Under the pieces are notes generated by a model. The model was not told the origin of the DNA. It saw only the letters and a list, made by a program, of their open reading frames with translations, and searched no databases. From Phyllobacterium sophorae (GTDB lineage: Bacteria > Pseudomonadota > Alphaproteobacteria > Rhizobiales > Rhizobiaceae): a DNA stretch of 64,000 nucleotides. Each line of letters opens with the position of its first letter. Position 1 is the first letter of the stretch. This document shows, one piece after another, positions 15,978 through 25,568 of this stretch. The position numbers and the translations under genes are program-made. The stretch is from contig NZ_PGGM01000007.1 of the NCBI RefSeq assembly GCF_003010965.1, positions 1 to 64,000 on the forward strand, given 5' to 3'.

Positions 15978-18248
15978 TCAGACCCCCAGGGCTTCAGCAG
16001 CTGCGATGGCCGACATATTCACAATGCCCCGGGCTGTTACTGTAGGCGCCAGAATATGCGCTGGCCGTTTCGTCCCCATCAAAATGGGGCCAACCACGAG
16101 CGCATTGTTCAACTCCGCGAGCAACGTCATGGACACGTTCGACGCTTCTAGCGACGGGAAAATCAACAGGTTTGCCTCGCCCTGAAAGGCTGTGCTGGCC
16201 AAGTATCGTTCGCGCAGCGCGCTGTTAATCGCAAGGTCTCCCTGCATTTCTCCTTCAACCAGCAAATCAGGTGCGGCTTGTTTCAGAAGCGAATAGACTG
16301 CACGCATCTTTTCCGAGGACGCGCCGTCACGCGAGCCGAAATTTGAATAGCTCAGCAATGCCGCCTTGGCATCGATATTGAAGCGCTTGAGATGATCACG
16401 AGCCTGTAAGGCGATCTGGACGATCTCCGCAGCGCTTGGATCGATGTTCATATAGGTGTCAGCAAGGAAGAAAACCCCCTTGGACATGATCAACATGGAC
16501 AGTGCCGAAAGCTGGGCTGAATCATCGGCCAACCCGATGATAGAACGGATGTCACGAGCGTGTTTGATGAAGCTTCCCTGCAACCCGCAAATCAATGCAT
16601 CGGCCTCTCCGCGATGAACAGCCAGGGCACCGATCACCGTGGTATTGGTGCGGACAATCGTGCGAGCCGTATCGAGTGTTACACCCTTGCGTCCGACCAG
16701 ATCGTGAAAGAGGCTGACGTATTCGCGATAGCGCGGATCATCTTCCGGATTGATGATCTCAAAATCGCGCTCGGCTTTGATTGTAAGTCCGAAGCGTTCT
16801 ATCCGTTGTTCGATGACGGAAGGGCGGCCGATAAGGACAGGCCGGCCGATGGCTTCTTCCAAGATGACTTGGGTGGCGCGCAACACGCGCTCGTCCTCGC
16901 CGTCGGCAAACGCAATGCGTTTACCTTGCCCCTGGGCGCGTTCGATCATTGGCTTCATCACCAATCCTGACCGGAATACGAAACGCTTCAGGCTGTCTTG
17001 ATAGGCGCGCATGTCCTGGACAGGGCGGCGCGACACCCCGCTGTCCATCGCCGCTTGCGCCACTGCGGGGGCAATGCGCAAAATCAAACGCTGATCAAAC
17101 GGTGACGGAATCAGATAGCCGCTACCGAAAGTGGCCGCCGCCTCACTTCCAAGGGACTCCAGGACCGGTTCGTGCGCCAATTGTGCAATAGCGTAGGCCG
17201 CAGCCCGCTTCATGTCGTCGTTGATTGTGGTTGCGCCCGCATCCAGCGCGCCGCGGAAGATAAATGGAAAACACAAAACATTGTTGACTTGATTGGGATA
17301 ATCGGACCTCCCCGTACAGATCATTGCATCGGGTCGCTCAGCGATGGCCAATTCCGGCATAATTTCCGGAATTGGGTTGGAGAGTGCCAGGATCAATGGA
17401 TCGCGCGCCATCTCGCGGATCATTTCTGGTTTCAGCGCGCCCGCTGAAGATAGGCCGACATAGATGTCCGCTCCTGCCATGACTTCTGCCAATTCGGTTG
17501 CATCCGTGTCCTGGGCAAATGCTCCGCGCCAGCGGTCCACAGAGTTTGCCCGCTTCTTGGTAACGATACCCTGTCGGTCTGCCAGATAGATGTTCTCGCG
17601 CTGCGCTCCCACTGTTACCAGCATGTTCATACAGGCTATTGCTGCAGCGCCCGCTCCAGACGTGCAGATCTTCACTTGGGCGATGTTTTTTCCAACAAGC
17701 TTCATGGCGTTTAAGACAGCCGCGGCGACGATAATTGCAGTGCCGTGCTGGTCGTCGTGGAACACAGGAATGTTCATCCGCGCCCGCAGGTTCTCTTCTA
17801 TGTCGAAGCAATCTGGGGCTTTGATGTCCTCGAGATTGATGCCGCCGAAACTTGGTTCAAGCGGTGCCACGATCTCGACGAATTTCTTGGGGTCGCTTTC
17901 GTTAACTTCGATATCGATGCTGTCGATTCCTGCGAATTTTTTGAAAAGGACGGCCTTGCCTTCCATAACTGGCTTGCTGGCCAACGCCCCGATATTGCCC
18001 AGACCCAGCACGGCTGTGCCGTTGGAGATAACCGCCACCAGATTGCCCTTGGACGTATAAGCGTAAGCCTTTTCCGGATCCGCCGCGATTTCTTCGCATG
18101 GTGCGGCGACCCCTGGCGAATAGGCCAGGGCAAGGTCGCGCGCATTGGCTAATGGCTTGCTCGGATTGATCTCAAGTTTGCCCGGTTTTGGATGTTGATG
18201 GAAATGCAGCGCAGCGTTACGCAGACTCGCTTTCGGATCCTGTGACAA
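15978..18248 (-). CDS. maeB: NADP-dependent malic enzyme with phosphotransacetylase-like domain
   Basis: The start is TTG at 18248 with AGGAG about 10 bases upstream. The 756-aa protein decarboxylates malate to pyruvate in the cytoplasm. The N-terminal malic enzyme part has YSPGVAAPC, VISNGTAVLGLGNIGALAS, FHDDQHGTAI and the Rossmann-like CTSGAGAAAIACMN. From about residue 430 it continues into a phosphate acetyl/butyryl-transferase-like domain (KRIAFADGEDERVLRATQ to the end), the usual MaeB fusion, thought to sense acetyl-CoA rather than catalyse transfer. Rhizobia carry two such enzymes, Dme (NAD) and Tme (NADP); cofactor choice cannot be read safely here. Confidence 0.93.
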   Translation of the reverse strand: MSQDPKASLRNAALHFHQHPKPGKLEINPSKPLANARDLALAYSPGVAAPCEEIAADPEKAYAYTSKGNLVAVISNGTAVLGLGNIGALASKPVMEGKAVLFKKFAGIDSIDIEVNESDPKKFVEIVAPLEPSFGGINLEDIKAPDCFDIEENLRARMNIPVFHDDQHGTAIIVAAAVLNAMKLVGKNIAQVKICTSGAGAAAIACMNMLVTVGAQRENIYLADRQGIVTKKRANSVDRWRGAFAQDTDATELAEVMAGADIYVGLSSAGALKPEMIREMARDPLILALSNPIPEIMPELAIAERPDAMICTGRSDYPNQVNNVLCFPFIFRGALDAGATTINDDMKRAAAYAIAQLAHEPVLESLGSEAAATFGSGYLIPSPFDQRLILRIAPAVAQAAMDSGVSRRPVQDMRAYQDSLKRFVFRSGLVMKPMIERAQGQGKRIAFADGEDERVLRATQVILEEAIGRPVLIGRPSVIEQRIERFGLTIKAERDFEIINPEDDPRYREYVSLFHDLVGRKGVTLDTARTIVRTNTTVIGALAVHRGEADALICGLQGSFIKHARDIRSIIGLADDSAQLSALSMLIMSKGVFFLADTYMNIDPSAAEIVQIALQARDHLKRFNIDAKAALLSYSNFGSRDGASSEKMRAVYSLLKQAAPDLLVEGEMQGDLAINSALRERYLASTAFQGEANLLIFPSLEASNVSMTLLAELNNALVVGPILMGTKRPAHILAPTVTARGIVNMSAIAAAEALGV

Positions 18249-18907
18249 GATAGTTCACTCCTGTTTTACTGGGCTTTGCTGACGTTGCCTTGCTCATGCC
18301 CGCTGGAAGTAAGGTTGGCACCGCGTCGATATTTTCAGATTTTGCGTCTCCCATGAACAATTTTGTCGTCACTCCAAGATCAACGTTCCAACCGCGTTCC
18401 ATCGGATCAAAATAACGATTTGTCATCTGCTCAAATACCCCGCAATGGCAGCAAAACTATCATACCGATTCCATCTTGACTTTGCCGGGCCTCATCTGGC
18501 GTATCGCTGCGGTTCGAATCTGACTCGTGAGAACTCTCTCTCGCCAGATAGAGTAAGCGATATCAACCAATTCCGCGAATATAATACTTCTAGAGGTCCT
18601 CGAACGGTCTGAGTGATCCAACCGTGTCAACAATGGCGCGCTGGTGGCCTTGCCACCCACATCCATGATGCTATGGCCGTAAAGCCACCATTTGTGGCCG
18701 AAGCTCAGACTCTTTGTGGAGTCCATGGCGCAGAACGCTCATGTTATGAGATGCACCAAGCGAGCGAGATGCAGCACTGTCGGGAAAGGCGCTGCGCACG
18801 ATCGATGACGGGCAATTTATCCCGGTTGTTCAATCATGAAAGACACCTGGATGATTGGTGGTCAGGTTTTTCGCATTCACAGTGGGCAGCACATTGGCGG
18901 GGCCCAT
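18249..18907. other. Gap upstream of the malic enzyme gene
   Basis: No gene is supported in these 659 bases. A 69-codon - strand frame at 18217-18426 overlaps the malic enzyme start and has only a weak ribosome site. The maeB promoter should lie in the left part. Confidence 0.35.
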
Positions 18908-19033
18908 CTATAGGGGCGGCGAGCTCAACGCGACCTGGACGGCCGCAAGCTGCTCGGTTGATATCCCGTAGAAAATGTAGGCTCCGAGAATCGTAACAAA
19001 CGCAATCGCGATAATTATGGCATCGTCATTCAT
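18908..19033 (-). CDS. Small single-pass membrane protein, 41 aa
   Basis: ATG at 19033 to TAG at 18908, preceded by AGAGGGTTATTGGT. The product begins with acidic MNDDA, followed by a hydrophobic helix (IIIAIAFVTILGAYIFYGI) and a short polar tail (STEQLAAVQVALSSPPL). No family is recognised; size, clear membrane segment and ribosome site support a real gene. Confidence 0.55.
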   Translation of the reverse strand: MNDDAIIIAIAFVTILGAYIFYGISTEQLAAVQVALSSPPL

Positions 19034-19520
19034 ACCAATAACCCTCTTATTGATCTCATGAACTTAGCAAATCGATGTCCGATTGAATGCACATCATCAT
19101 GGGCTAACCTTCCGGGGTGAATTGTTCCGACCTCGAGGTAAGCGCAGTCGCATTGCGTCAGAAGCGGCTAATTTGGTGAGAAGAGGCTTGGCCCGCCATT
19201 GAGAACGGACCAAGCTCTGAGAGCGGCCAGGAACCTCAAGTGGCTGTGAGTGCCATGGCCGCTTGGCCGGCGGCCGAATACCAAGTGCAAAGTTTCGACC
19301 TGGGCCTTATCGAGGCACCAATCATCTACTTGCCCAAAACTGATTGGCTATCCCTCGGCTGAATGGATATATTCAGCGTACCTAAACGATTTTTATTGAG
19401 AACAAGTTCCGCGCAATCGAGAGAATTTATCTGGACGCGCGCTGATCTGGAGCGATCATTCGCTCTGCCCGGGGCATTGCCGCCGCAGAGATCTGGTGGA
19501 ACCTGATTGAGGTGACTATC
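19034..19520. other. Gap without a supported gene
   Basis: I find no coding sequence or recognisable element in these 487 bases, which separate two small membrane-protein ORFs on the same strand. Confidence 0.35.
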
Positions 19521-19622
19521 TCACTTGCGAACCTGACTCCACCGTCTGACCAAATATACGAGCGTTCCTGTCCACGCGATCGCTGTAATCATCGTCAATA
19601 TGAGTGCAAAGTGGCTGTTCAT
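19521..19622 (-). CDS. Small single-pass membrane protein, 33 aa
   Basis: ATG at 19622 with AAAAGGGATG upstream starts a 33-aa product: MNSH, then a hydrophobic helix (FALILTMITAIAWTGTLVYL) and a basic end (VRRWSQVRK). This follows the positive-inside rule with the C-terminus in the cytoplasm. The frame is open for 37 more codons upstream, but that part is not protein-like. Function is unknown. Confidence 0.5.
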   Translation of the reverse strand: MNSHFALILTMITAIAWTGTLVYLVRRWSQVRK

Positions 19623-19855
19623 CAGTACATCCCTTTTGAAAAAATGAGGCTCTATGTGGGCAACCCGAGGAGGGAAAACCGAACCTCGCAGCTGGATGAT
19701 GGTTTCCGAATCACGCAATTTTCTCGCCATCAAACACAGCAGTCAAACTCATTCCAGCACGGTTGGTTCATTATCCAATGTGTTTTGCGCGGGGAGGATG
19801 CCACATTTGGATTCCACCGAAACTGGAGGTTGCTTACCCGATTAGATCTCCAAGT

Positions 19856-20752
19856 TCAATTCAGCGACACGTATTTTCGCCAATCGTGCTCCTCTCGAAA
19901 TCCGAGGACCTCGCGCGCCTTGCGGTTGGATAGGGGCGCTTCGTATTCATCAAGCTCTCGCCGGATCGGTACACCTGGGCAATATTTTGCGAGAAACTCC
20001 TGTGTGGGCATCGTTGCCGTGATTGTGTCGTTGACCGCGTTAAAGACCTGAAAACCCAAACCGTCCTTGCGGATCGCCAAATCCACGATCTGGCCGAGAT
20101 CGCGAGCGTCGATATAGCTCCAGGCATTGCGTTTGCGCGACATGGGGTCGGCTAGAAAACCGGAAAAGCGGTCATATTCATGGGGTTCGATCACATTGCC
20201 GATACGCAGCGCATAGATATCTGCACCTGTCCGCATGGCAAAGGCGCGGGCGGTCTTTTCGTTCACCAGCTTGGACAGGCCGTAGCTGTCCATCGGATCG
20301 ATATCGTAGTCTTCCTCCAACGGAAAATGATGAAAATCCTTGTCGCCTTCAGCAAAGCAGACACCGTAGGTTGTCTCGCTCGACGCAATGATGATCTTTT
20401 TGATTCCGAGCTTAACTGCAGCCTCAATGACATTATAGGTCCCCATTGTATTAACCCGGAACGTCTCGTTATCGGGTTTGATGAGAACGCGTGGCACTGC
20501 CGCAAAATGCACGACTGCGTCGATCGGCGCTGGACCGTTCCCGGTTTCGAAGCCGTCGAATCCGAAATGACTCGACAGGGCATTGAACATCTCACCGCTG
20601 TCAGCGATGTCGGCAATGAGCGTGTTGACACCAGCACAGTTGAGCGGAACGAGATCAACGTTCAGGACGTCGTATCCTCGCTCGACAAGATAGGCGACGA
20701 CGTGGCGGCCGGCTTTGCCTGCGCCGCCGGTGAAAACGATCCGCTTCTTCAT
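19856..20752 (-). CDS. NAD(P)-dependent epimerase/dehydratase in sugar transport operon
   Basis: ATG at 20752 follows AAGGAGAATTGCA; the longer frame is not used. The 298-aa extended SDR has TGGAGKAGRHV near the N-terminus, VVHFAAVPRV, the IIASSETTYG strand and the catalytic YGLSK (YxxxK). DAVVHFAA with SYIDARDLGQIVDLA matches the sugar epimerase/uronate-dehydrogenase-like branch. It lies 76 bp after the ABC permease on the same strand, so it probably acts on the imported sugar or its derivative. Confidence 0.82.
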   Translation of the reverse strand: MKKRIVFTGGAGKAGRHVVAYLVERGYDVLNVDLVPLNCAGVNTLIADIADSGEMFNALSSHFGFDGFETGNGPAPIDAVVHFAAVPRVLIKPDNETFRVNTMGTYNVIEAAVKLGIKKIIIASSETTYGVCFAEGDKDFHHFPLEEDYDIDPMDSYGLSKLVNEKTARAFAMRTGADIYALRIGNVIEPHEYDRFSGFLADPMSRKRNAWSYIDARDLGQIVDLAIRKDGLGFQVFNAVNDTITATMPTQEFLAKYCPGVPIRRELDEYEAPLSNRKAREVLGFREEHDWRKYVSLN

Positions 20753-20828
20753 TGCAATTCTCCTTGAACCCAAAATTTCTGACTTCCCTCCGATACGGGC
20801 AATGCGTGCGCGGAAGGAACGCGGAGCC

Positions 20829-21827
20829 TCAATCGCTTTGGCGGAACTTACGCAGCCGATCGAACAGCACTGCAAGCAGGATAGCTCCGCCAATAAAGCA
20901 GCCTTGCCAGAAGGCATTGATGCCGAGCAAACCGAGACTGTTGCGGATCACTTCGATCAGTGCCGCGCCGACGAGTGCACCGAAAGCTGTACCCACGCCA
21001 CCCGCCAGTGCGGCCCCGCCAATAACGGCCGCGGCGATGACCTGGAGTTCCAGGCCTGCGCCGATATTGGTTGTAATCGCGCCAAGCCATCCGGTTTGAA
21101 TAATGCCGGCAATGCCCGCTGAAAGAGAAGAGATCATGTAAACGGCGACCTTGATTGGGCGAACAGGAACGCCGGTAAGCGTTGCAGCATGCTCGTTGCC
21201 GCCAATCGCGTAGACATGGCGGCCGAATTTGGTCCAGCGCAGGACAAATCCGGTGAGTAGCGCCAGCACAATCATGTAGAGCACAGGGTTCGCGATGCCG
21301 AAAAGCCAGGCACCGCCGCCGAGTGATAGAAGCTTGTTGTGATCGGGTCCGAACTCGAACACCACCGTGTTGCCGGAAGCGACCATCGCCAGACTTCGCG
21401 CGATCGACAACATGCCCAGTGTCACCACAAATGGTGGCATCCCAACATAGGCGATCAAGACGCCGTGAAAGGCACCGATGAGGAGGGCTGTGCCGATCGA
21501 GGCAGCGATGCCGACTTCGATGCTGTAACCGGCATGCATGACAACCCCGAGAATCATGCTGCAAAGACAAAGTACAGAGCCGACCGAGAGATCGATGCCT
21601 CCCGTTATGATTACGAGGGTCATGCCGAGTGCTATGATTGCAACGAATGTAACATTGCGGGTTATGTTATAGAGGTTCTTCGTTGTCGCGAAGGAGTCGG
21701 TAGCAAACGAGAGGAAAATGCATGCAAGGATGACAGCGACCAGAACCCAGAACGTCTGGCTACTCAGTTTTTCCGAAAGCCAGCTCTGCTGCTTGTGACT
21801 GATCGTCTGATCAAGTGTGATTGCCAT
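20829..21827 (-). CDS. Sugar ABC transporter permease (RbsC-type)
   Basis: This 332-aa integral membrane protein has about nine hydrophobic segments and the carbohydrate-uptake-2 permease signature: ALGMTLVIITGGIDLSVGSV, then FGRHVYAIGGNEHAATLTGV, then VIAAAVIGGAALAGGVGT. It forms the channel of the ribose/xylose/fructose-type importer together with the ATPase at 21870-22613 and the binding protein at 23133-24122. Only one permease gene is present, so a homodimer is expected. Confidence 0.92.
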   Translation of the reverse strand: MAITLDQTISHKQQSWLSEKLSSQTFWVLVAVILACIFLSFATDSFATTKNLYNITRNVTFVAIIALGMTLVIITGGIDLSVGSVLCLCSMILGVVMHAGYSIEVGIAASIGTALLIGAFHGVLIAYVGMPPFVVTLGMLSIARSLAMVASGNTVVFEFGPDHNKLLSLGGGAWLFGIANPVLYMIVLALLTGFVLRWTKFGRHVYAIGGNEHAATLTGVPVRPIKVAVYMISSLSAGIAGIIQTGWLGAITTNIGAGLELQVIAAAVIGGAALAGGVGTAFGALVGAALIEVIRNSLGLLGINAFWQGCFIGGAILLAVLFDRLRKFRQSD

Positions 21828-21869
21828 TGTCGACCTTCGATTCTTTCAGATTCCCACGAACACCACCGA

Positions 21870-22613
21870 TTATACCACCTGCTCGATGGCTCCGGTGATG
21901 AGCCCCGTAACTTCTTCGGGCGAGCTTGCTGCAATTCTTTTATCGGCGACTTTCCTGCCTCGCCGCATCACGATGACACGGTCAGCAACGTCAAAGACGT
22001 CGGGCATGCGGTGGCTGATGAGGACGACGGCGATGCCTTGGTCGCGAAGGTGCCGGATCAAATTCAGTACCTCGGCGATCTGGCGTACGGAAATCGCCGC
22101 TGTTGGCTCATCCATCAACACAATCTTTGCCTCGGACAGCCTGGTGCGGGCGATCGCCACCGCTTGCCTCTGGCCGCCCGACATCTGTTTGACAAGGTCG
22201 CGCGGCCGGGTCTCGGACTTTAGTTCAGCGAAAATCTGGCCGGCCCGCCTGTACATGGTGGCATAGTCTAGAATCCGGAAGGGCCCAAAGCCCCGCCTGA
22301 GTTCCCGACCGAGGAAAACATTGGCTGCTGCGGTGAGATTGTTACACAGCGCCAGGTCCTGATAGACGATCTCGATGCCATGTTGGCGCGCCTCCACAGG
22401 CTTGTGAAGGTTGAGTTCGGCGCCATCCATGCGCATTGTGCCATGGCTGGGGCGAAAGTTCCCGGCGATCATTTTTACGAGCGTCGATTTTCCGGCGCCG
22501 TTATCGCCCATGAGGCCCACCACTTCGCCCGCTTCGATCGAAAGTGAAACATCACTTACAGCTTGGATGGCGCCGAAATGTTTCGAAATATTGCTGAGTT
22601 CGAGAACCGCCAC
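21870..22613 (-). CDS. Sugar ABC transporter ATP-binding protein, single-domain
   Basis: This 247-aa ABC ATPase has Walker A GDNGAGKST, Q-loop IVYQDLALC, signature MSGGQRQAV and Walker B IVLMDEPTAAI followed by the H-loop LISHRM. Unlike RbsA (two ABC domains, about 500 aa), it holds one domain, as in the FrcA branch of fructose importers. It is the first gene of the - strand operon with the permease and epimerase; the operator-like palindrome at 22777-22792 lies before it. Confidence 0.92.
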   Translation of the reverse strand: MAVLELSNISKHFGAIQAVSDVSLSIEAGEVVGLMGDNGAGKSTLVKMIAGNFRPSHGTMRMDGAELNLHKPVEARQHGIEIVYQDLALCNNLTAAANVFLGRELRRGFGPFRILDYATMYRRAGQIFAELKSETRPRDLVKQMSGGQRQAVAIARTRLSEAKIVLMDEPTAAISVRQIAEVLNLIRHLRDQGIAVVLISHRMPDVFDVADRVIVMRRGRKVADKRIAASSPEEVTGLITGAIEQVV

Positions 22614-23132
22614 AGTCTACGTGCCTCCACTTGCATGCTCGCTGTCATCCGCCGACGTCCACGCGTCAAATGCGGATGTTATCGCGATCCCGCTTTCCGA
22701 TCTCCTCCCGGAACGCGGGGGGCGCGTTTGAGCCGAGCATCAATCAAGTTTCAGGTGAATTCAAGTCCTTTGCCACTATAAATCGTTTTATATGATAAAT
22801 ACCCGTTGACGGGCGAACTTCGCCGATATTAGCTAGGTCCGGGAGGAGGAGGATCCTTGTCACCCGCGCGGTAGGCAAGGTCGGGAAATGCCCGATCGTA
22901 TTGATTTTCAAGCCTCGCATCCGCGCGCTCGGCCACCGGTTCCGTCTTGAACTGGATGGACAATGGCATGGCCGTGCCCTTTTGGGCTGGCAAACCGGAC
23001 TATGAACTGGAAATGCTGATCGACCCGGCCCGCGATAATGCGAGGGGTGCAGAACGACCTCGTGCTGTTTAGTATCCTGGTTGATCCTGTGTGACGGGCA
23101 CGCCGTGTCCGTCTGTTTCAAGGGAGGAACAA
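22614..23132. other. Divergent regulatory gap of the sugar ABC transporter
   Basis: These 519 bases separate the ATPase (-) from the binding-protein gene (+). No gene is supported. The stretch holds a palindromic operator candidate (22777-22792) and must carry promoters in both directions. Confidence 0.45.
22777..22792. promoter_or_regulatory. Palindromic operator candidate (LacI-type centre)
   Basis: TATAAATCGTTTTATA has perfect 6-bp arms, TATAAA and TTTATA, around TCGT with a central CG, as in many LacI-family operators. It lies 164 bp before the ATPase start and about 340 bp before the binding-protein start. No regulator gene is in the window. Confidence 0.45.
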
Positions 23133-24122
23133 ATGAGGAAATCATTACTACTCGTCGCCGCCGCTGCTCTGGCGTTAGGCGCCGGACCTGCTCTGGCCAA
23201 AAAACAGCTTGTCATCGTCGTGAAGGGTCTCGACAATCCGTTCTTCGAGGCAATTCACCAGGGTTGTGAGAAGTGGAACACCGAAAACGCCAGCTCGGAA
23301 TACGAGTGCTTCTACACGGGCCCCGCATCGACCTCTGATGAGGCTGGAGAGGCGCAGATCGTGCAGGATGTGCTCGGTAAGGCCGACACTGCAGCGATCG
23401 CCATCTCACCATCGAACGCGAAGCTGATCGCTCAGACCATCAAGACGGCTAATCCGACGGTTCCGGTGATGACGTTGGATGCCGATCTCGCGGCTGAAGA
23501 CTCAGCGCTCCGCAAGACTTACCTCGGCACCGACAACTATCTGATGGGCTTCAAGATCGGTGAGTATATCAAGAAGGGCAAGCCTAAGGGGGGCACGATC
23601 TGCACGATCGAAGGCAATCCTGGTGCCGACAATATCTTGCGCCGCGCGCAGGGCATGCGCGATGCATTGACCGGTCAAAAGGGGTTGGCCGAGCTGAAGG
23701 GTGAGGGCGGCTGGACCGAAGTTGCGGGCTGCCCCGTCTTCACTAATGACGACGGTGCAAAGGGTGTTCAGGCAATGACTGACATTCTTGCAGCCAATCC
23801 GAAACTGGACGCCTTCGGGATCATGGGTGGTTGGCCGCTGTTTGGTGCGCCCCAGCCTTACCGCGATCTGTTCAAACCGATGGCCGAAAAGATCGCCAGC
23901 AACGAGTTCGTGATCGGAGCCGCTGACACCATCGGCGATGAGGTTGCGATCGCCAAGGAGGGCCTGGTGACTGCTTTGGTCGGGCAGCGGCCATTCGAGA
24001 TGGGTTATAAGGCTCCCTCAGTCATGATCGACCTCATCGAGGGCAAGACCGTTGAGGATCCGGTTTTCACCGGCCTTGACGAATGCACCAAGGACACTGT
24101 TGATACCTGCATTCAGAAATAA
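23133..24122 (+). CDS. Sugar ABC transporter substrate-binding protein
   Basis: ATG at 23133 follows GGGAGGAACAA. The 329-aa product has a signal peptide (MRKSLLLVAAAALALGAGPALA) and a type I periplasmic binding fold: VVKGLDNPFFEAIHQGCEKW, DTAAIAISPSNAKLI, VMTLDADL, YLGTDNYLMGFKIG and the hinge-side GAADTIGDEVAIAKEG. It delivers a sugar to the permease and ATPase encoded divergently. Two late cysteines (DECTKDTVDTC) could form a disulfide. The sugar cannot be told from the sequence alone. Confidence 0.92.
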   Translation: MRKSLLLVAAAALALGAGPALAKKQLVIVVKGLDNPFFEAIHQGCEKWNTENASSEYECFYTGPASTSDEAGEAQIVQDVLGKADTAAIAISPSNAKLIAQTIKTANPTVPVMTLDADLAAEDSALRKTYLGTDNYLMGFKIGEYIKKGKPKGGTICTIEGNPGADNILRRAQGMRDALTGQKGLAELKGEGGWTEVAGCPVFTNDDGAKGVQAMTDILAANPKLDAFGIMGGWPLFGAPQPYRDLFKPMAEKIASNEFVIGAADTIGDEVAIAKEGLVTALVGQRPFEMGYKAPSVMIDLIEGKTVEDPVFTGLDECTKDTVDTCIQK

Positions 24123-24133
24123 TTTTTGATTAC

Positions 24134-24157
24134 GGAGCGCCCGCCAACGGGCGCTCC
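24134..24157 (+). terminator. Terminator after the binding-protein gene
   Basis: GGAGCGCCCG, loop CCAA, CGGGCGCTCC is a perfect 10-bp GC-rich stem starting 11 bases after the stop codon, followed by a short TT. It ends the binding-protein transcript. Confidence 0.75.
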
Positions 24158-24267
24158 TTCACGGCGTGTCGCTGTCGGCTTGCCAACGTCGAAGCAACCG
24201 AATGTCTGCAGTGTGTCTGCCGGAGTTGGCAACGCTGCACGGTGAGATATTGTGTAAGGAAGCCCAG

Positions 24268-24675
24268 ATGTCCGGCGAGACCAACCTGACAAAGCTTCTG
24301 GCCTCCATGCGACCACGGCTGCAAAATGGCATCTATGTCTTTGCATCGCTGCCACACGCCGTTGCACTCCCCAGTGGTCTTGAACCGGTTATGACTTTCC
24401 GGGAGGCAGAGGGGCGAACACTCATCCTGGAGGAGAATGCTGCGAAGCTTGCTGGGATGGATGGGCTGTTTCGCTGCCGGATGATAACGTTAGACATCCA
24501 CTCTTCGCTTGATGCCGTCGGCTTCATGGCTGTCATAACCAATCGTCTTGCGGCTGCCGGGATGGGCGTTAATCCCGTGTCCGCGTTCTACCATGATCAT
24601 CTCTTTGTCCCTGCCGATCGGGCGGAAGAAGCTGTCCGGATTCTCGAACAATTCGCCGATGAGGCGGGTGCATAG
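24268..24675 (+). CDS. ACT domain protein
   Basis: ATG at 24268 follows AAGGAAGCCCAG; the frame is open further upstream. The 135-aa product matches the small ACT-domain family: NGIYVFASLPHAVALPSGLE, PVMTFREAEGRTLIL, FRCRMITLDIHSSLDAVGFM, then AGMGVNPVSAFYHDHLFVPA. Such proteins bind small ligands, often amino acids, but no partner enzyme is nearby. It is separated from the binding-protein gene by a terminator and so is probably a transcript of its own. Confidence 0.85.
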   Translation: MSGETNLTKLLASMRPRLQNGIYVFASLPHAVALPSGLEPVMTFREAEGRTLILEENAAKLAGMDGLFRCRMITLDIHSSLDAVGFMAVITNRLAAAGMGVNPVSAFYHDHLFVPADRAEEAVRILEQFADEAGA

Positions 24676-25202
24676 AGAAACCCCAGGCGACACGCTGCGT
24701 TGCTCCTGCGCGCTGAAGAGGGGTCAGCGCCTTAGCCTCGAACCACTTGCGGGGGTTTTGAACGTCGCTGCCTTTCGCGAGTCGGACGGTGCATAACCGG
24801 GCAATCACTCCATTCACGTCGCCGCAGTGCGGACGCGGATCTTCTCCCGTCTAAATCGTTTATAGGACCGAATGTCGCAGCCAGAAATGGCTATCCGCAG
24901 CCCATCAGAAGCGTGACGCACATTAATATCGTTCTAAAAAGGAATTCGGGGCCGTTTTATCGCCAAAACAGGGAAAAAATGCAGATTTTAGCGGGTTTTG
25001 CGCAATGGGAATTGGGAATGGTGAAGGATTATGAGTGTTTTTGCGGCGATTGTTGCACTTGCGCGCATGGCGCTAACGCGCTAACGCTCGCCCCATCGTG
25101 CCAACTTCCAAGATGGTGCGATCTGTCGCGTATTGGTGGCAGTCATGTGCATAACATGGCATTCTTGTCAGCCTAAGTTCACAGGGCGGAAAAAGACGGA
25201 TC
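24676..25202. other. Gap upstream of the nuo operon
   Basis: No gene is supported in these 527 bases. The stretch should contain the nuo promoter, but I could not identify -35/-10 boxes or a binding site with confidence. Confidence 0.4.
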
Positions 25203-25568
25203 ATGAACGAGCTATTAAGTTCCTACCTGCCCATCGTTATCTTCGTAGGGGTAGCGCTGGTAATCGGTCTGGCACTGTTGGTTGCGCCTTTTCTGGTCGC
25301 ATACAGTGCGCCGGACGCGGAGAAATTGTCGGCCTATGAGTGCGGCTTCAATGCCTTTGACGACGCTCGCATGAAGTTCGATGTTCGCTTCTATCTCGTT
25401 TCGATCCTGTTCATCATCTTCGACCTCGAAGTGGCTTTCCTGTTCCCGTGGGCAATCTCTTTCGGAAAGATAGGCTGGTTCGGATTTTGGTCGATGATGG
25501 CTTTCCTGGGCGTTCTGACGATCGGCTTCATCTATGAATGGAAAAAGGGAGCGCTGGAATGGGATTGA
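25203..25568 (+). CDS. nuoA: NADH-quinone oxidoreductase subunit A
   Basis: The 121-aa membrane subunit of complex I has three helices ([20 protein letters not shown], then [20 protein letters not shown], then a third around [14 protein letters not shown]) and the conserved [20 protein letters not shown] loop before helix 2, which lies near the quinone site. [11 protein letters not shown] is the family hallmark. It is the first gene of the nuo operon and overlaps nuoB by 10 bases. Confidence 0.97.
   Translation: MNELLSSYLPIVIFVGVALVIGLALLVAPFLVAYSAPDAEKLSAYECGFNAFDDARMKFDVRFYLVSILFIIFDLEVAFLFPWAISFGKIGWFGFWSMMAFLGVLTIGFIYEWKKGALEWD

Noticed and set aside
18217-18426. 69-codon - strand frame overlapping the malic enzyme start
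   Set aside because: Weak ribosome site and overlap with a well supported gene; more likely leader sequence.
24851-24865. CTAAATCGTTTATAG as a second operator like 22777-22792
   Set aside because: Its arms are not a proper palindrome and it is not in front of a sugar gene; the likeness is to the core AAATCGTTT only.
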